A DNA stretch of 64,000 nucleotides from Streptomyces virginiae (GTDB taxonomy: Bacteria; Actinomycetota; Actinomycetes; Streptomycetales; Streptomycetaceae), in NCBI RefSeq assembly GCF_000720455.1, contig NZ_JOAK01000001.1, forward strand, positions 558,001 through 622,000. The letters run 5' to 3'. Within the stretch, counting starts at the first letter, position 1. The number at the start of each line of letters is the position of its first letter. The position numbers and the translations under genes are program-made. Below are positions 15,269 to 23,623 of this stretch, one piece after another. The notes under the pieces were generated by a model. The model saw nothing but the letters and a program-made list of their open reading frames with translations, was not told the DNA's origin and did not search any database.

Positions 15269-16726
15269 ATGTCCATATTCAGCGACCTCGCTCACCAGTA
15301 CATCGACGGCGAATGGCTGGCCGGCAACGGTTCATGGGACATCATCGACGTCAACCCGTACAACGGGGAGAAGCTCGCGGCCATCACCGTGGCCACCGTC
15401 GAGCAGGTGGACCAGGCGTACCGCGGCGCCGAGCGCGCCCAGCGGGAGTGGGCCGCCACCAGCCCGTACATCAGACGCGCGGTCCTGGAGCGCGCCCTGC
15501 GGATCACCGAGGAGCGCGAGAAGGAGATCGTCGAGGCGATGATCGACGAGCTCGGCGGGACGCGTCCCAAGGCCGAGTACGAGGTCCACCTCGCGATGGA
15601 GTTCATCCGCGAGTCGCTCCAGCTGGCCGTCCGCCCCGAAGGGCGGATCCTGCCCTCGCCGGTCGAGGGCAAGGAGAACCGGGTCCAGCGGCTGCCCGTC
15701 GGCGTCGTCACCGTGATCAGCCCCTTCAACTTCCCCTTCCTGGTGACGTTGAAGTCGGTCGCCCCGGCCCTGGCGCTGGGCAACGCGGTCGTCGTCAAGC
15801 CCAACCAGAACGCCCCGGTCGTCGGCGGCGGCGTGATCGCCAAGATCTTCGAGGACGCCGGGCTGCCCGCCGGCCTGCTGAACGTCCTCGTCACCGACAT
15901 CGCCGAGATAGGCGACGCGCTCCTGACGCACCCCGTCCCCAAGGTCATCTCCTTCGCGGGGTCGGACCGGGTCGGCCGGCACGTCGGCGCGATCGCCGCC
16001 CGCCACTTCAAGCGCACGGTCCTGGAGCTCAGCGGCAACAGCGCGCTCGTCGTCCTCGACGACGCCGACCTGGACTACGCGGTGGACGCGGCCGTCTTCA
16101 GCCGCTTCGTCTACCAGGGCCAGGTCTGCATGGCCGCCAACCGGATCCTCGTCGACGCCGCCGTCGCGGAGGAGTTCACCGAGAAGTTCACCGCGCGCGT
16201 GCGCGCCCTGAAGACCGGCGACCCGCACGAGGCCGACACCCACATCGGCCCGCTGATCAACTCCTTCCAGGCCGACGCCCTGACCGCGCTCGTGGACCAG
16301 GCCGTGGAATCCGGCGCGCGGGCACTCGTACGGGGGTCTACGCGCGGCAACCTGGTCGAGCCGACGGTGCTCGCCGGGATCCCCGAGGACTCCCCGCTGC
16401 TGGGCCAGGAGATCTTCGGCCCCGTCGCGCTGCTGGTGGTCTTCGACGGTGAGGACGAGGCGGTACGGCTGACCAACGCGACCCCGTACGGGCTCAGCGG
16501 CGCCGTGCACACCCGGGACGTGGAGCGGGGCGTGCGCTTCGCCCAGCGGATCGAGACGGGGATGATGCACGTCAACGACTCCACGATCGGGGACGAACCG
16601 CTGGCCGCGTTCGGCGGGGAGAAGGCCTCGGGCCTGGGCAGGCTGAACGGGGAGGCCACGGTCGAGGCGTTCACCACCCAGAAGTGGATCTCCGTGCAGC
16701 ACGGGCGGACGGCGTTCCCGTTCTAG
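15269..16726 (+). CDS. Aldehyde dehydrogenase family protein
   Basis: 485 aa, full length. NAD(P)+-dependent oxidation of an aldehyde to its acid. Catalytic Cys287 lies in YQGQVCMAANR and general base Glu253 in VLELSGNSA, with the normal 34-residue spacing. VISPFNFPF and KPNQNAP are cofactor-binding segments. Sequence style resembles benzaldehyde/vanillin or semialdehyde dehydrogenases, but the substrate cannot be fixed. The ATG at 15269 is chosen over an out-of-frame ATG at 15264. It follows the XRE regulator by 89 bp on the same strand and could be cotranscribed with it or have its own promoter. Confidence 0.9.
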   Translation: MSIFSDLAHQYIDGEWLAGNGSWDIIDVNPYNGEKLAAITVATVEQVDQAYRGAERAQREWAATSPYIRRAVLERALRITEEREKEIVEAMIDELGGTRPKAEYEVHLAMEFIRESLQLAVRPEGRILPSPVEGKENRVQRLPVGVVTVISPFNFPFLVTLKSVAPALALGNAVVVKPNQNAPVVGGGVIAKIFEDAGLPAGLLNVLVTDIAEIGDALLTHPVPKVISFAGSDRVGRHVGAIAARHFKRTVLELSGNSALVVLDDADLDYAVDAAVFSRFVYQGQVCMAANRILVDAAVAEEFTEKFTARVRALKTGDPHEADTHIGPLINSFQADALTALVDQAVESGARALVRGSTRGNLVEPTVLAGIPEDSPLLGQEIFGPVALLVVFDGEDEAVRLTNATPYGLSGAVHTRDVERGVRFAQRIETGMMHVNDSTIGDEPLAAFGGEKASGLGRLNGEATVEAFTTQKWISVQHGRTAFPF

Positions 16727-16773
16727 GTCATTAGACTCGGCCGGGCGTAGGCAGCCGCCCGGGGGAGATCGAG

Positions 16774-18873
16774 TTGAGCAACATACCGGAGACCGGCCGG
16801 ACCCCTCGGGTCCAGAACCGGCTCGTCGTCATCCAGGTCGTGGTCTTCTCCCTGCTGCTCACGCTGGGCGGACGGCTCTGGTACCTCCAGATCCGCAACG
16901 GCCAGGAGTACACGGACGAGGCGAAGAACAACCACGTCCAGCAGGTGGTCCAGCCGGCCGTGCGCGGCTCGATCCTCGACTCGCGCGGGGTCCCGCTCGC
17001 CGACAACGCCACCCACCTGGTGGTCTCCGCGAGCCGTACCGAGCTGCTGAAGATGAAGGACAAGGGCAAGTCCGTGCTGACCCGGCTCGCCGGGGTGCTG
17101 GGCATGGACCCGCAGGAGGTCGTCGACAAGGTCCGGCTCTGCGACTCCAAGACCAAGCAGCCCTGCTGGAACGGCTCCCCCTACCAGCCGATCCCGGTCA
17201 GTGACGAGGCGACCACGGAGCAGGCCCTGCAGATCCGTGAGCACCCCGAGGACTTCCCGGGCATCACGGCCGAGGCGACCGCGCTGCGCCGCTACGCCGC
17301 CCCGGACCAGGCCAACACCTCCCAGGTGCTGGGCTACCTCTCCCCGGTCACCGACGAGGAGATCGCCAAGGCGAAGAAGACCGACTCCCCCTACCTGCGC
17401 TCCGACCAGGTGGGCCGCTCCGGCCTGGAGCGCACGTACGACAAGGAGCTGCGCGGCAAGGCCGGCATCACCCGCTACGAGGTGGACAACCTCGGCCGGG
17501 TCATCGGGCAGGGCCAGACCGACCCGGCGCAGCCCGGTTCGAACATCGTGACCTCGATCGACTCCCGCGTGCAGGCGGTCGCCGAGCGCGAGCTGAACAA
17601 CGCGATGATCGACGCGCGCAAGGTCCACGACAAGAACACCGGCCGCAACTACGAGGCCGACTCGGGCGCGGTCGTGGTGATGGAGACCAAGACGGGCCGG
17701 ATCGTCGCGATGGCCTCGAACCCGACCTACGACCCCAACGCCTGGGTGGGCGGCATCTCCGCGAAGGACTACGCCTCCCTCACGGACAAGGAGTCCAACT
17801 ACCCGCTGCTGAACCGCGCGATCCAGGGACAGGCGGCGCCGGGCTCCATCTTCAAGGTGGTCACCTCGACCGCCGCGGTCAACGCCGGCTACCCCTTCAA
17901 CAACCGATACCCCTGCCCCAGCTCGTACTCGGTGGGCAACCAGACCTTCACGAACTTCGAGTCGCAGGGCCACGGCGACATCACCATCGGCCGGGCCCTG
18001 GAGGTCTCCTGCGACACGGTCTACTACCTGATCGCGGACCAGGAGTGGAAGAAGGACGGGGGCATCAAGCCGAAGAAGGACCCGAACGACTGGTTCTTCA
18101 AGACGGCCCACGAGTTCGGTCTGGGCAAGCGCACCGGCATCGACCTGCCCAACGAGGTGCCCGGCCGGGTCCCCGACCGCAAGTGGAAGCAGGACTTCTT
18201 CGACGCCAACAAGGATGCCTGGTGCCGGGACGGCAAGAAGGACGGCAGCTTCGCCGAGAAGATCGCCTACGAGAACTGCCGCCAGGGCAACCAGCTGCGC
18301 GAGGGTGACGCGATCAACTATTCGATCGGGCAGGGCGACACCCTTGTCACGCCGCTCCAGATGGCGTCCGTCTACTCGGCCATCGCCAACGGCGGCACCC
18401 TGCACCAGCCGAGCGTCGGCAAGGCGGTCGTCAGCGCCGACGGGACGTCGGTGAAGGAGATCGCCCCCAAGGAGACGGGCAAGCTCCCGATGAACGCCAA
18501 GACGCGCGACAACATCGACGAGGCCCTCGCCGGTGTGGCCACCGACGGCAGCGCCGCCTGGCGCTTCGGCGGCTGGCCGCAGAAGCAGATCCCCATGCAC
18601 GCCAAGACCGGCACGGCCGAGGTCCAGGGCAAGCAGACCACCTCGTGGTTCGCCTCCTACACCGAGGACTACGCGATCGTCATGACGATCTCCCAGGGCG
18701 GCACCGGCTCCGGGGCCTCCGGACCGGCCGTCCGCAAGATCTACGAGGCGATGTACGGGCTCGACCCGACGGGCCGGCAGGACCTCTCCAAGGCGCTGCT
18801 CCCGAAGCCCGCCACCGCGCTGCCCGCGATTCGGCCCGACGAGGAGAACGCGCCGAACGCATCGGCCAACTAG
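16774..18873 (+). CDS. Class B penicillin-binding protein 2 (peptidoglycan transpeptidase)
   Basis: 699 aa, TTG start at 16774 with GGGGGAG about 9 nt upstream. One N-terminal membrane anchor (about 17-38) is followed by a dimerisation/pedestal region and a C-terminal transpeptidase domain. Catalytic motifs: S358-I-F-K361, S412-C-D414 and K611-T-G613. SxD rather than SxN is usual for MrdA-type PBP2. It cross-links peptidoglycan outside the membrane. There is no mreBCD or rodA neighbour, so this is a stand-alone paralogue rather than the rod-complex copy. Streptomyces has several such PBPs linked to sporulation or growth. Confidence 0.9.
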   Translation: MSNIPETGRTPRVQNRLVVIQVVVFSLLLTLGGRLWYLQIRNGQEYTDEAKNNHVQQVVQPAVRGSILDSRGVPLADNATHLVVSASRTELLKMKDKGKSVLTRLAGVLGMDPQEVVDKVRLCDSKTKQPCWNGSPYQPIPVSDEATTEQALQIREHPEDFPGITAEATALRRYAAPDQANTSQVLGYLSPVTDEEIAKAKKTDSPYLRSDQVGRSGLERTYDKELRGKAGITRYEVDNLGRVIGQGQTDPAQPGSNIVTSIDSRVQAVAERELNNAMIDARKVHDKNTGRNYEADSGAVVVMETKTGRIVAMASNPTYDPNAWVGGISAKDYASLTDKESNYPLLNRAIQGQAAPGSIFKVVTSTAAVNAGYPFNNRYPCPSSYSVGNQTFTNFESQGHGDITIGRALEVSCDTVYYLIADQEWKKDGGIKPKKDPNDWFFKTAHEFGLGKRTGIDLPNEVPGRVPDRKWKQDFFDANKDAWCRDGKKDGSFAEKIAYENCRQGNQLREGDAINYSIGQGDTLVTPLQMASVYSAIANGGTLHQPSVGKAVVSADGTSVKEIAPKETGKLPMNAKTRDNIDEALAGVATDGSAAWRFGGWPQKQIPMHAKTGTAEVQGKQTTSWFASYTEDYAIVMTISQGGTGSGASGPAVRKIYEAMYGLDPTGRQDLSKALLPKPATALPAIRPDEENAPNASAN

Positions 18874-18908
18874 GACAGGATCTGACCGCAAGGCTCCGTA
18901 GCGTATGA

Positions 18909-18938
18909 GGTGTCGGGGGAGAGGCCTCCGGCGACACC
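18909..18938. terminator. Weak hairpin after the PBP gene
   Basis: GGTGTCG (18909-18915) pairs with CGACACC (18932-18938), with a further short GGAG/CTCC stem inside. It could end PBP transcription or be a site upstream of the DinB-like gene; there is no T-run. Confidence 0.35.
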
Positions 18939-18957
18939 ACACAGAGGCGGTACGGTC

Positions 18958-19470
18958 ATGGCCCAGATTTCCAGCGAGGTCCTCGGCGACGAGCGCGGCA
19001 CGCTCCTCGCCTTCGTCGAGTCCCAGCGCACGGCGATCCGCGAGACCCTCCTCGGGCTCGACGAGGAGCAGGCGGCGAGCCGCCCGACCGTCAGCGAGCT
19101 CAGCCTGTCCGGGCTGCTCAAGCACGTGGCCGAGTGCGAACTGAACTGGCTGCGCATGGCCCAGCAGCGGCCGAACGAGCGGCTGCGCAGCGAGGAGAGC
19201 TGGGGTGAGGCGTTCCGGCTCGTCGACGACGAGTCGGTGGCGTCGGTCCTGGAGTTCTGGGACGGGATCCGGCAGGAGACGGAGGCCTTCGTCGCCGCCG
19301 TCCCGAGCCTGGACGCCACCTTCCCGCTGCCGCCGGCGCCCTGGTTCCCGAAGGACGGCAAGGTCTCGATCCGCTGGATGCTGCTGCACCTGGTGGAGGA
19401 GTTCGCCCGGCACGCGGGCCACGCGGACATCGTCCGCGAGTCCATCGACGGCACCAAGGCCATGGGCTGA
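18958..19470 (+). CDS. DinB-like / DUF664 family protein
   Basis: 170 aa four-helix bundle of the DinB/YfiT type. The metal-binding histidine pattern is visible: LLKHVAECELNWL near residue 48, and HLVEEFARHAGHADIVRES near 141-160. Family members are thiol-dependent transferases or uncharacterised metalloproteins; no substrate can be named. AGAGGCGG precedes the ATG at 18958. The PadR regulator starts 24 bp downstream, so the two genes probably share a transcript. Confidence 0.82.
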   Translation: MAQISSEVLGDERGTLLAFVESQRTAIRETLLGLDEEQAASRPTVSELSLSGLLKHVAECELNWLRMAQQRPNERLRSEESWGEAFRLVDDESVASVLEFWDGIRQETEAFVAAVPSLDATFPLPPAPWFPKDGKVSIRWMLLHLVEEFARHAGHADIVRESIDGTKAMG

Positions 19471-19494
19471 ACGACGGGGCCGTAGCCTGGCCCC

Positions 19495-20109
19495 ATGTCA
19501 GCGATCCGGCTCCTTGTCCTCGGCGCGGTCCGCCAGCACGGGCGGGCCCACGGGTACCAGGTGCGCAACGACCTGGAGTACTGGGGCGCCCACGAGTGGT
19601 CGAACACCAAGCCGGGATCGATCTACCACGCGCTGAAGCAGATGGCGAAGCAGGGCGTCCTGCACGCGCACGAAGTGGCGCCGAGCGCGGCGGGCGGACC
19701 GCCGCGCACCGAGTACGAGGTGACCGACGCCGGCCGTGAGGAGTACTTCCGGCTGCTGCGCGAGGCGCTCGCGGCGTACGACCAGAAGACGGACGTGCTG
19801 TCGGCGGCGATCGGCTTCATGGTCGACCTGCCGCGGGACGAGGTGCTGGCGCTGCTCCGGGAGCGGCTGGCGAAGCTGGCGGGCTGGCGGTCGTCGGTGA
19901 CCGACTACTACACGCCGGAGGGCGGCCCGGAGGCGCTGGGCCACATCGGCGAGATCATGCACATGTGGGTCCACTCCGCCGACGCCGAGGCGGAGTGGAC
20001 GCGGGGGCTGATCGCCCGGATCGAGGGGGGCGCGTACTCCTTCGCGGGCGAGGGCGGCGAGCCCTTCGTGGGGGTCCTGGCGGAGGGCCAGGAGAACCCG
20101 TACGCCTAA
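19495..20109 (+). CDS. PadR-family transcriptional regulator
   Basis: 204 aa. The N-terminal winged helix-turn-helix (about 1-85: RLLVLGAVRQHGRAHGYQVR, GSIYHALKQMAKQGVL, PPRTEYEVTDAGREEYF) is followed by a C-terminal helical dimerisation region. PadR proteins commonly repress an adjacent multidrug ABC exporter and are released by the drug. Here the stop codon abuts the first of two 10-bp sites, TCAAGTTTGA and its reverse complement, that bracket the promoter of the ABC genes, which supports this as their repressor (inference). A Shine-Dalgarno sequence is not obvious before the ATG. Confidence 0.88.
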   Translation: MSAIRLLVLGAVRQHGRAHGYQVRNDLEYWGAHEWSNTKPGSIYHALKQMAKQGVLHAHEVAPSAAGGPPRTEYEVTDAGREEYFRLLREALAAYDQKTDVLSAAIGFMVDLPRDEVLALLRERLAKLAGWRSSVTDYYTPEGGPEALGHIGEIMHMWVHSADAEAEWTRGLIARIEGGAYSFAGEGGEPFVGVLAEGQENPYA

Positions 20110-20169
20110 TCAAGTTTGACTAGCCTGCAAGCGGGCACTACCTTTGCGTCTCCTGGTAATCAAACTTGA
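20110..20169 (+). promoter_or_regulatory. ABC-exporter promoter bracketed by two PadR-type operators
   Basis: Operator 1 is TCAAGTTTGA (20110-20119) and operator 2 is its reverse complement TCAAACTTGA (20160-20169); centres are 50 bp apart. Between them lies a good promoter: -35 TTGACT (20116-20121), 17 bp, -10 TACCTT (20139-20144), start near 20151. Operator 1 overlaps the -35; operator 2 lies in the leader before the ribosome site. Confidence 0.68.
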
Positions 20170-20185
20170 GTAGTGGGGAGTGGTT

Positions 20186-21108
<923 letters not shown>

Positions 21109-21112
<4 letters not shown>

Positions 21113-21891
21113 GCGCGGTCTGGGTGGTCTCGGACTCCTGGACGATGACCCGGCGCGAGCTGGCGCACTGGGCTCGCCAGCCCGTGCAGATGGTCGTCGG
21201 CCTGGTCTTCCCCGTGATGATGCTGCTGATGTTCGGCTTCCTGGTGGGCGGCGGCCGCGGGATCGACGGCGAGTACGTCGAGTTCCTCGTGCCGGGGATG
21301 CTCGCCCTGACCATGGCCTTCGGACTGGAGGCCACCTTGACGGCCGTCACCCAGGACCTGAACAAGGGGGTGATCGACCGCTTCCGCGCCATGCCGATGT
21401 CCTCCTCGGCGGTCCTGGTGGGCCGCAGCGCCGCCGACATGCTCCAGTCGGCGGTGGGCCTGCTGGTGCTGGCCGCGGTCGGGCTGCTGCTCGGCTGGCG
21501 CTGGCACGGCGGCGCGGCGGCCGCGCTGCTCGCCTTCGGGCTGCTCCTGCTGCTGCGCTTCGCGATGCTGTGGATCGGGATCTGGCTCGGCATGGTCGCG
21601 GGCCGGCCGGAGCTGGTCCAGGCGGTACAGATCCTGGTGTGGCCGGTGGGCTTCCTGTCCAACGCGTTCGCCACGCCGGAGTCGATGCCGGGCTGGCTGG
21701 GCGTGGTGGTGGAATGGAACCCCCTCTCGGCGACGGCCACCGCCGTCCGCGACCTGTTCGGCAACCCGGCCGCGGCGCCCCCGTCGTGGGCCGCCGACCA
21801 CGCGGCCCTGCTGGCGGTCGCCTGGCCGCTCCTGCTGCTCGCGGTCTTCTTCCCGCTGGCGGTGGGCCGCTACCGGGCGCTGAGCAAGTAG
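21109..21891 (+). CDS. ABC-2 type exporter permease (DrrB type)
   Basis: 260 aa, six predicted membrane helices with the ABC-2 transporter pattern: a cytoplasmic amphipathic N-terminus ([18 protein letters not shown]), then helices near 33-52, 63-82, 108-128, 135-160, 170-190 and 232-252. The VDxFRAMP-like [11 protein letters not shown] segment is typical of daunorubicin-resistance permeases. An ATGA overlap with the ATPase gene indicates coupled translation. Together the two form a half-size drug or lipid exporter; the substrate is unknown. Control is presumably by the adjacent PadR protein. Confidence 0.88.
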
Positions 21892-21906
21892 CCCGCGAAA
21901 GGGGAC

Positions 21907-21937
21907 TTGCACCTCACGCGGCGTGAGGAACCACAGT
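21907..21937 (+). promoter_or_regulatory. tipA promoter with MerR-type palindrome
   Basis: -35 TTGCAC (21907-21912), 19-bp spacer, -10-like CACAGT (21932-21937). A perfect palindrome of 8-bp arms CCTCACGC/GCGTGAGG around one G occupies 21912-21928. The over-long 19-bp spacer filled by the operator is the MerR activator layout and closely resembles the known thiostrepton-inducible ptipA of S. lividans. Confidence 0.88.
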
Positions 21938-21968
21938 GAAGGGCGTACCCGAGCAGAGGAGGGAAGAG

Positions 21969-22727
21969 ATGGGCTACTCCGTGGGCCAGGTCGCCGGTTT
22001 CGCCGGCGTCACGGTGCGCACCCTGCACCACTACGACGAGATCGGGCTGCTCTCCCCGGGCGGCCGCAGCCATGCGGGACACCGGCGGTACGGCGACGCC
22101 GACCTGGACCGGCTGCAGCGGATCCTGTTCTACCGGGAGCTCGGCTTCCCCCTCGAAGAGGTCGCGGTCCTGCTGGACGACCCGCAGTCGGATCCACAGG
22201 AGCATCTGCGCCGGCAGCATGCCCTGCTGACCGACCGGATCACCCGGCTCCAGCAGATGGCCAAGGCCGTTGAGCACGCCATGGAGGCGAAGAAGATGGG
22301 GATCGACCTCACGCCCGAGGAGAAGTTCGAGGTCTTCGGGGACAAGGACCCGGAGCAGTACGCACAGGAGGTCGAGGAGCGCTGGGGCGGCACCGAGGCG
22401 TACGCCGAGTCCCAGCGCCGCGCGGCCTCGTACACGAAGGGGGACTGGCAGCGGATGCAGGACGAGTCCGCCGAGTGGGGCCGCCGGTACGCGGCGGCCA
22501 TGGAGGCCGGCGAACCCGCCGACGGCGAGGCCGCGATGGACCTGGCCGAGGAACACCGCCTGCACATCCACACGTGGTTCTACGACTGCCCGTACGAGAT
22601 GCACACGTGCCTCGGTGAGATGTACGTGGCGGACGAGCGCTTCACGGCGTTCTACGACGCGGTGAAGCCGGGCATGGCCGCACACCTGCGGGACGCGATC
22701 TTCGCGAACGGTGTGCGCAAGGCGTAA
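21969..22727 (+). CDS. tipA: TipA-like MerR-family thiopeptide-sensing activator
   Basis: 252 aa. The MerR winged-helix N-terminus (YSVGQVAGFAGVTVRTLHHYD) and coiled-coil linker are followed by the TipAS drug-binding domain from about residue 110. The two cysteines used for covalent thiostrepton capture in TipA are at positions 207 and 214 here (YDCPYEMHTC), the same numbers as in the S. lividans protein (from memory). Binding of thiopeptides activates its own promoter just upstream. The ATG at 21969 has GGAGGG nearby. Internal translation at Met110 probably also makes the drug-sequestering short form. Confidence 0.95.
   Translation: MGYSVGQVAGFAGVTVRTLHHYDEIGLLSPGGRSHAGHRRYGDADLDRLQRILFYRELGFPLEEVAVLLDDPQSDPQEHLRRQHALLTDRITRLQQMAKAVEHAMEAKKMGIDLTPEEKFEVFGDKDPEQYAQEVEERWGGTEAYAESQRRAASYTKGDWQRMQDESAEWGRRYAAAMEAGEPADGEAAMDLAEEHRLHIHTWFYDCPYEMHTCLGEMYVADERFTAFYDAVKPGMAAHLRDAIFANGVRKA
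22283..22298 (+). promoter_or_regulatory. Internal ribosome site and ATG for the TipAS short form
   Basis: GGAGG (22283-22287) lies 8 nt before an in-frame ATG at 22296 (Met110, MGIDLTPEEKF). In S. lividans an abundant C-terminal TipAS starts at the matching position. Translation from here would give a 143-residue antibiotic-binding protein ending at 22727. Confidence 0.75.
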
Positions 22728-22737
22728 GCGGAATGTC

Positions 22738-22787
22738 ACGCACGCGACCCCCGCCGGTACCTGGAACCGGGCGGGGGTCGTGTGCGT
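22738..22787 (+). terminator. Terminator of the tipA gene
   Basis: An 18-bp stem (22738-22755 with 22770-22787, one G-T pair) closes a 14-nt loop 10 bp after the tipA stop and is followed by TTGATAATTG. Confidence 0.8.
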
Positions 22788-22846
22788 TGATAATTGAAAC
22801 CGCCCCCATCCCTGCCTTCCCCCCGATCCAGGAGAGCCCGGAACCC

Positions 22847-23557
22847 GTGTATACGCTTGCGCTCGGCCCTGAGTGGCTGTCCCCGGACTACCTGATCTCG
22901 CACTTCGGCCTGATCGGCATCCTGGTCATCGTCTTCGCCGAGTCGGGTCTCTTCGCCTTCCTGCCCGGCGACTCCCTGCTCTTCACCGCGGGCCTGCTGG
23001 TCGCGGACGGGCAGTACATCAAGCAGCCGCTGTGGCTGGTCTGCGCCCTGATCGTCGCCGCGGCCATCATCGGTGACCAGGTCGGCTACATGATCGGCAA
23101 GTTCTTCGGGCCGAAGCTCTTCAACCGGCCGAACTCCAAGCTCTTCAAGCGGGAGAACCTGGACAAGGCGCACGACTTCATGGACCGGCACGGCCCCAAG
23201 GCCATCGTGCTCGCCCGCTTCGTGCCGATCATCCGCACCTTCGCCCCGATGGTCGCGGGCGCCGGCTCGATGAAGTACCGCACCTTCCTGACCTACAACA
23301 TCATCGGCGGCATCGGGTGGGGCGCGGGCGTCACCGTCGCGGGCTACTGGCTCGGCCAGATCGAGTTCATCAAGACGAACGTCGAGCCGATCCTCGTCGG
23401 CATCGTCCTCATCTCCGTCATCCCGGTGATCTTCGAGGTGCTGAAGGCCCGCAAGGAGAACAAGGCGAACGCCGGACAGGCGCCCGACGCGGTCGCCGCC
23501 GCCGACGGCACCGGCCCGCAGTCCCCTGGCCAGCGCGGCCGCCACGCCAAGCGCTGA
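22847..23557 (+). CDS. DedA-family membrane protein
   Basis: 236 aa, five to six hydrophobic segments. Family hallmarks: FAESGLFAFLPGDSLLFTAGLLV near 30-52, and a later conserved segment around FMDRHGPKAIVLARFVPIIRTF (shown here in part), which carries the Arg residues essential in DedA/SNARE-associated proteins. DedA members flip phospholipids or undecaprenyl phosphate and support membrane homeostasis; the exact lipid is not deducible. GTG at 22847 with AGGAGAG 10 nt upstream. The C-terminus is a charged Lys/Ala-rich tail. A palindromic terminator separates it from the convergent ThrE-type gene. Confidence 0.87.
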   Translation: MYTLALGPEWLSPDYLISHFGLIGILVIVFAESGLFAFLPGDSLLFTAGLLVADGQYIKQPLWLVCALIVAAAIIGDQVGYMIGKFFGPKLFNRPNSKLFKRENLDKAHDFMDRHGPKAIVLARFVPIIRTFAPMVAGAGSMKYRTFLTYNIIGGIGWGAGVTVAGYWLGQIEFIKTNVEPILVGIVLISVIPVIFEVLKARKENKANAGQAPDAVAAADGTGPQSPGQRGRHAKR

Positions 23558-23579
23558 TCCGGCCACGGAGCAGTCACCG

Positions 23580-23607
23580 CGTACGCCCCCGCATGCGGGG
23601 GCGTACG
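23580..23607. terminator. Bidirectional terminator, dedA-like / thrE-like genes
   Basis: Perfect 28-bp palindrome with 14-bp arms, centred at 23593/23594, midway between the two convergent stop codons. Confidence 0.78.
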
Positions 23608-23623
23608 TGTGTCCGGACGCAGG

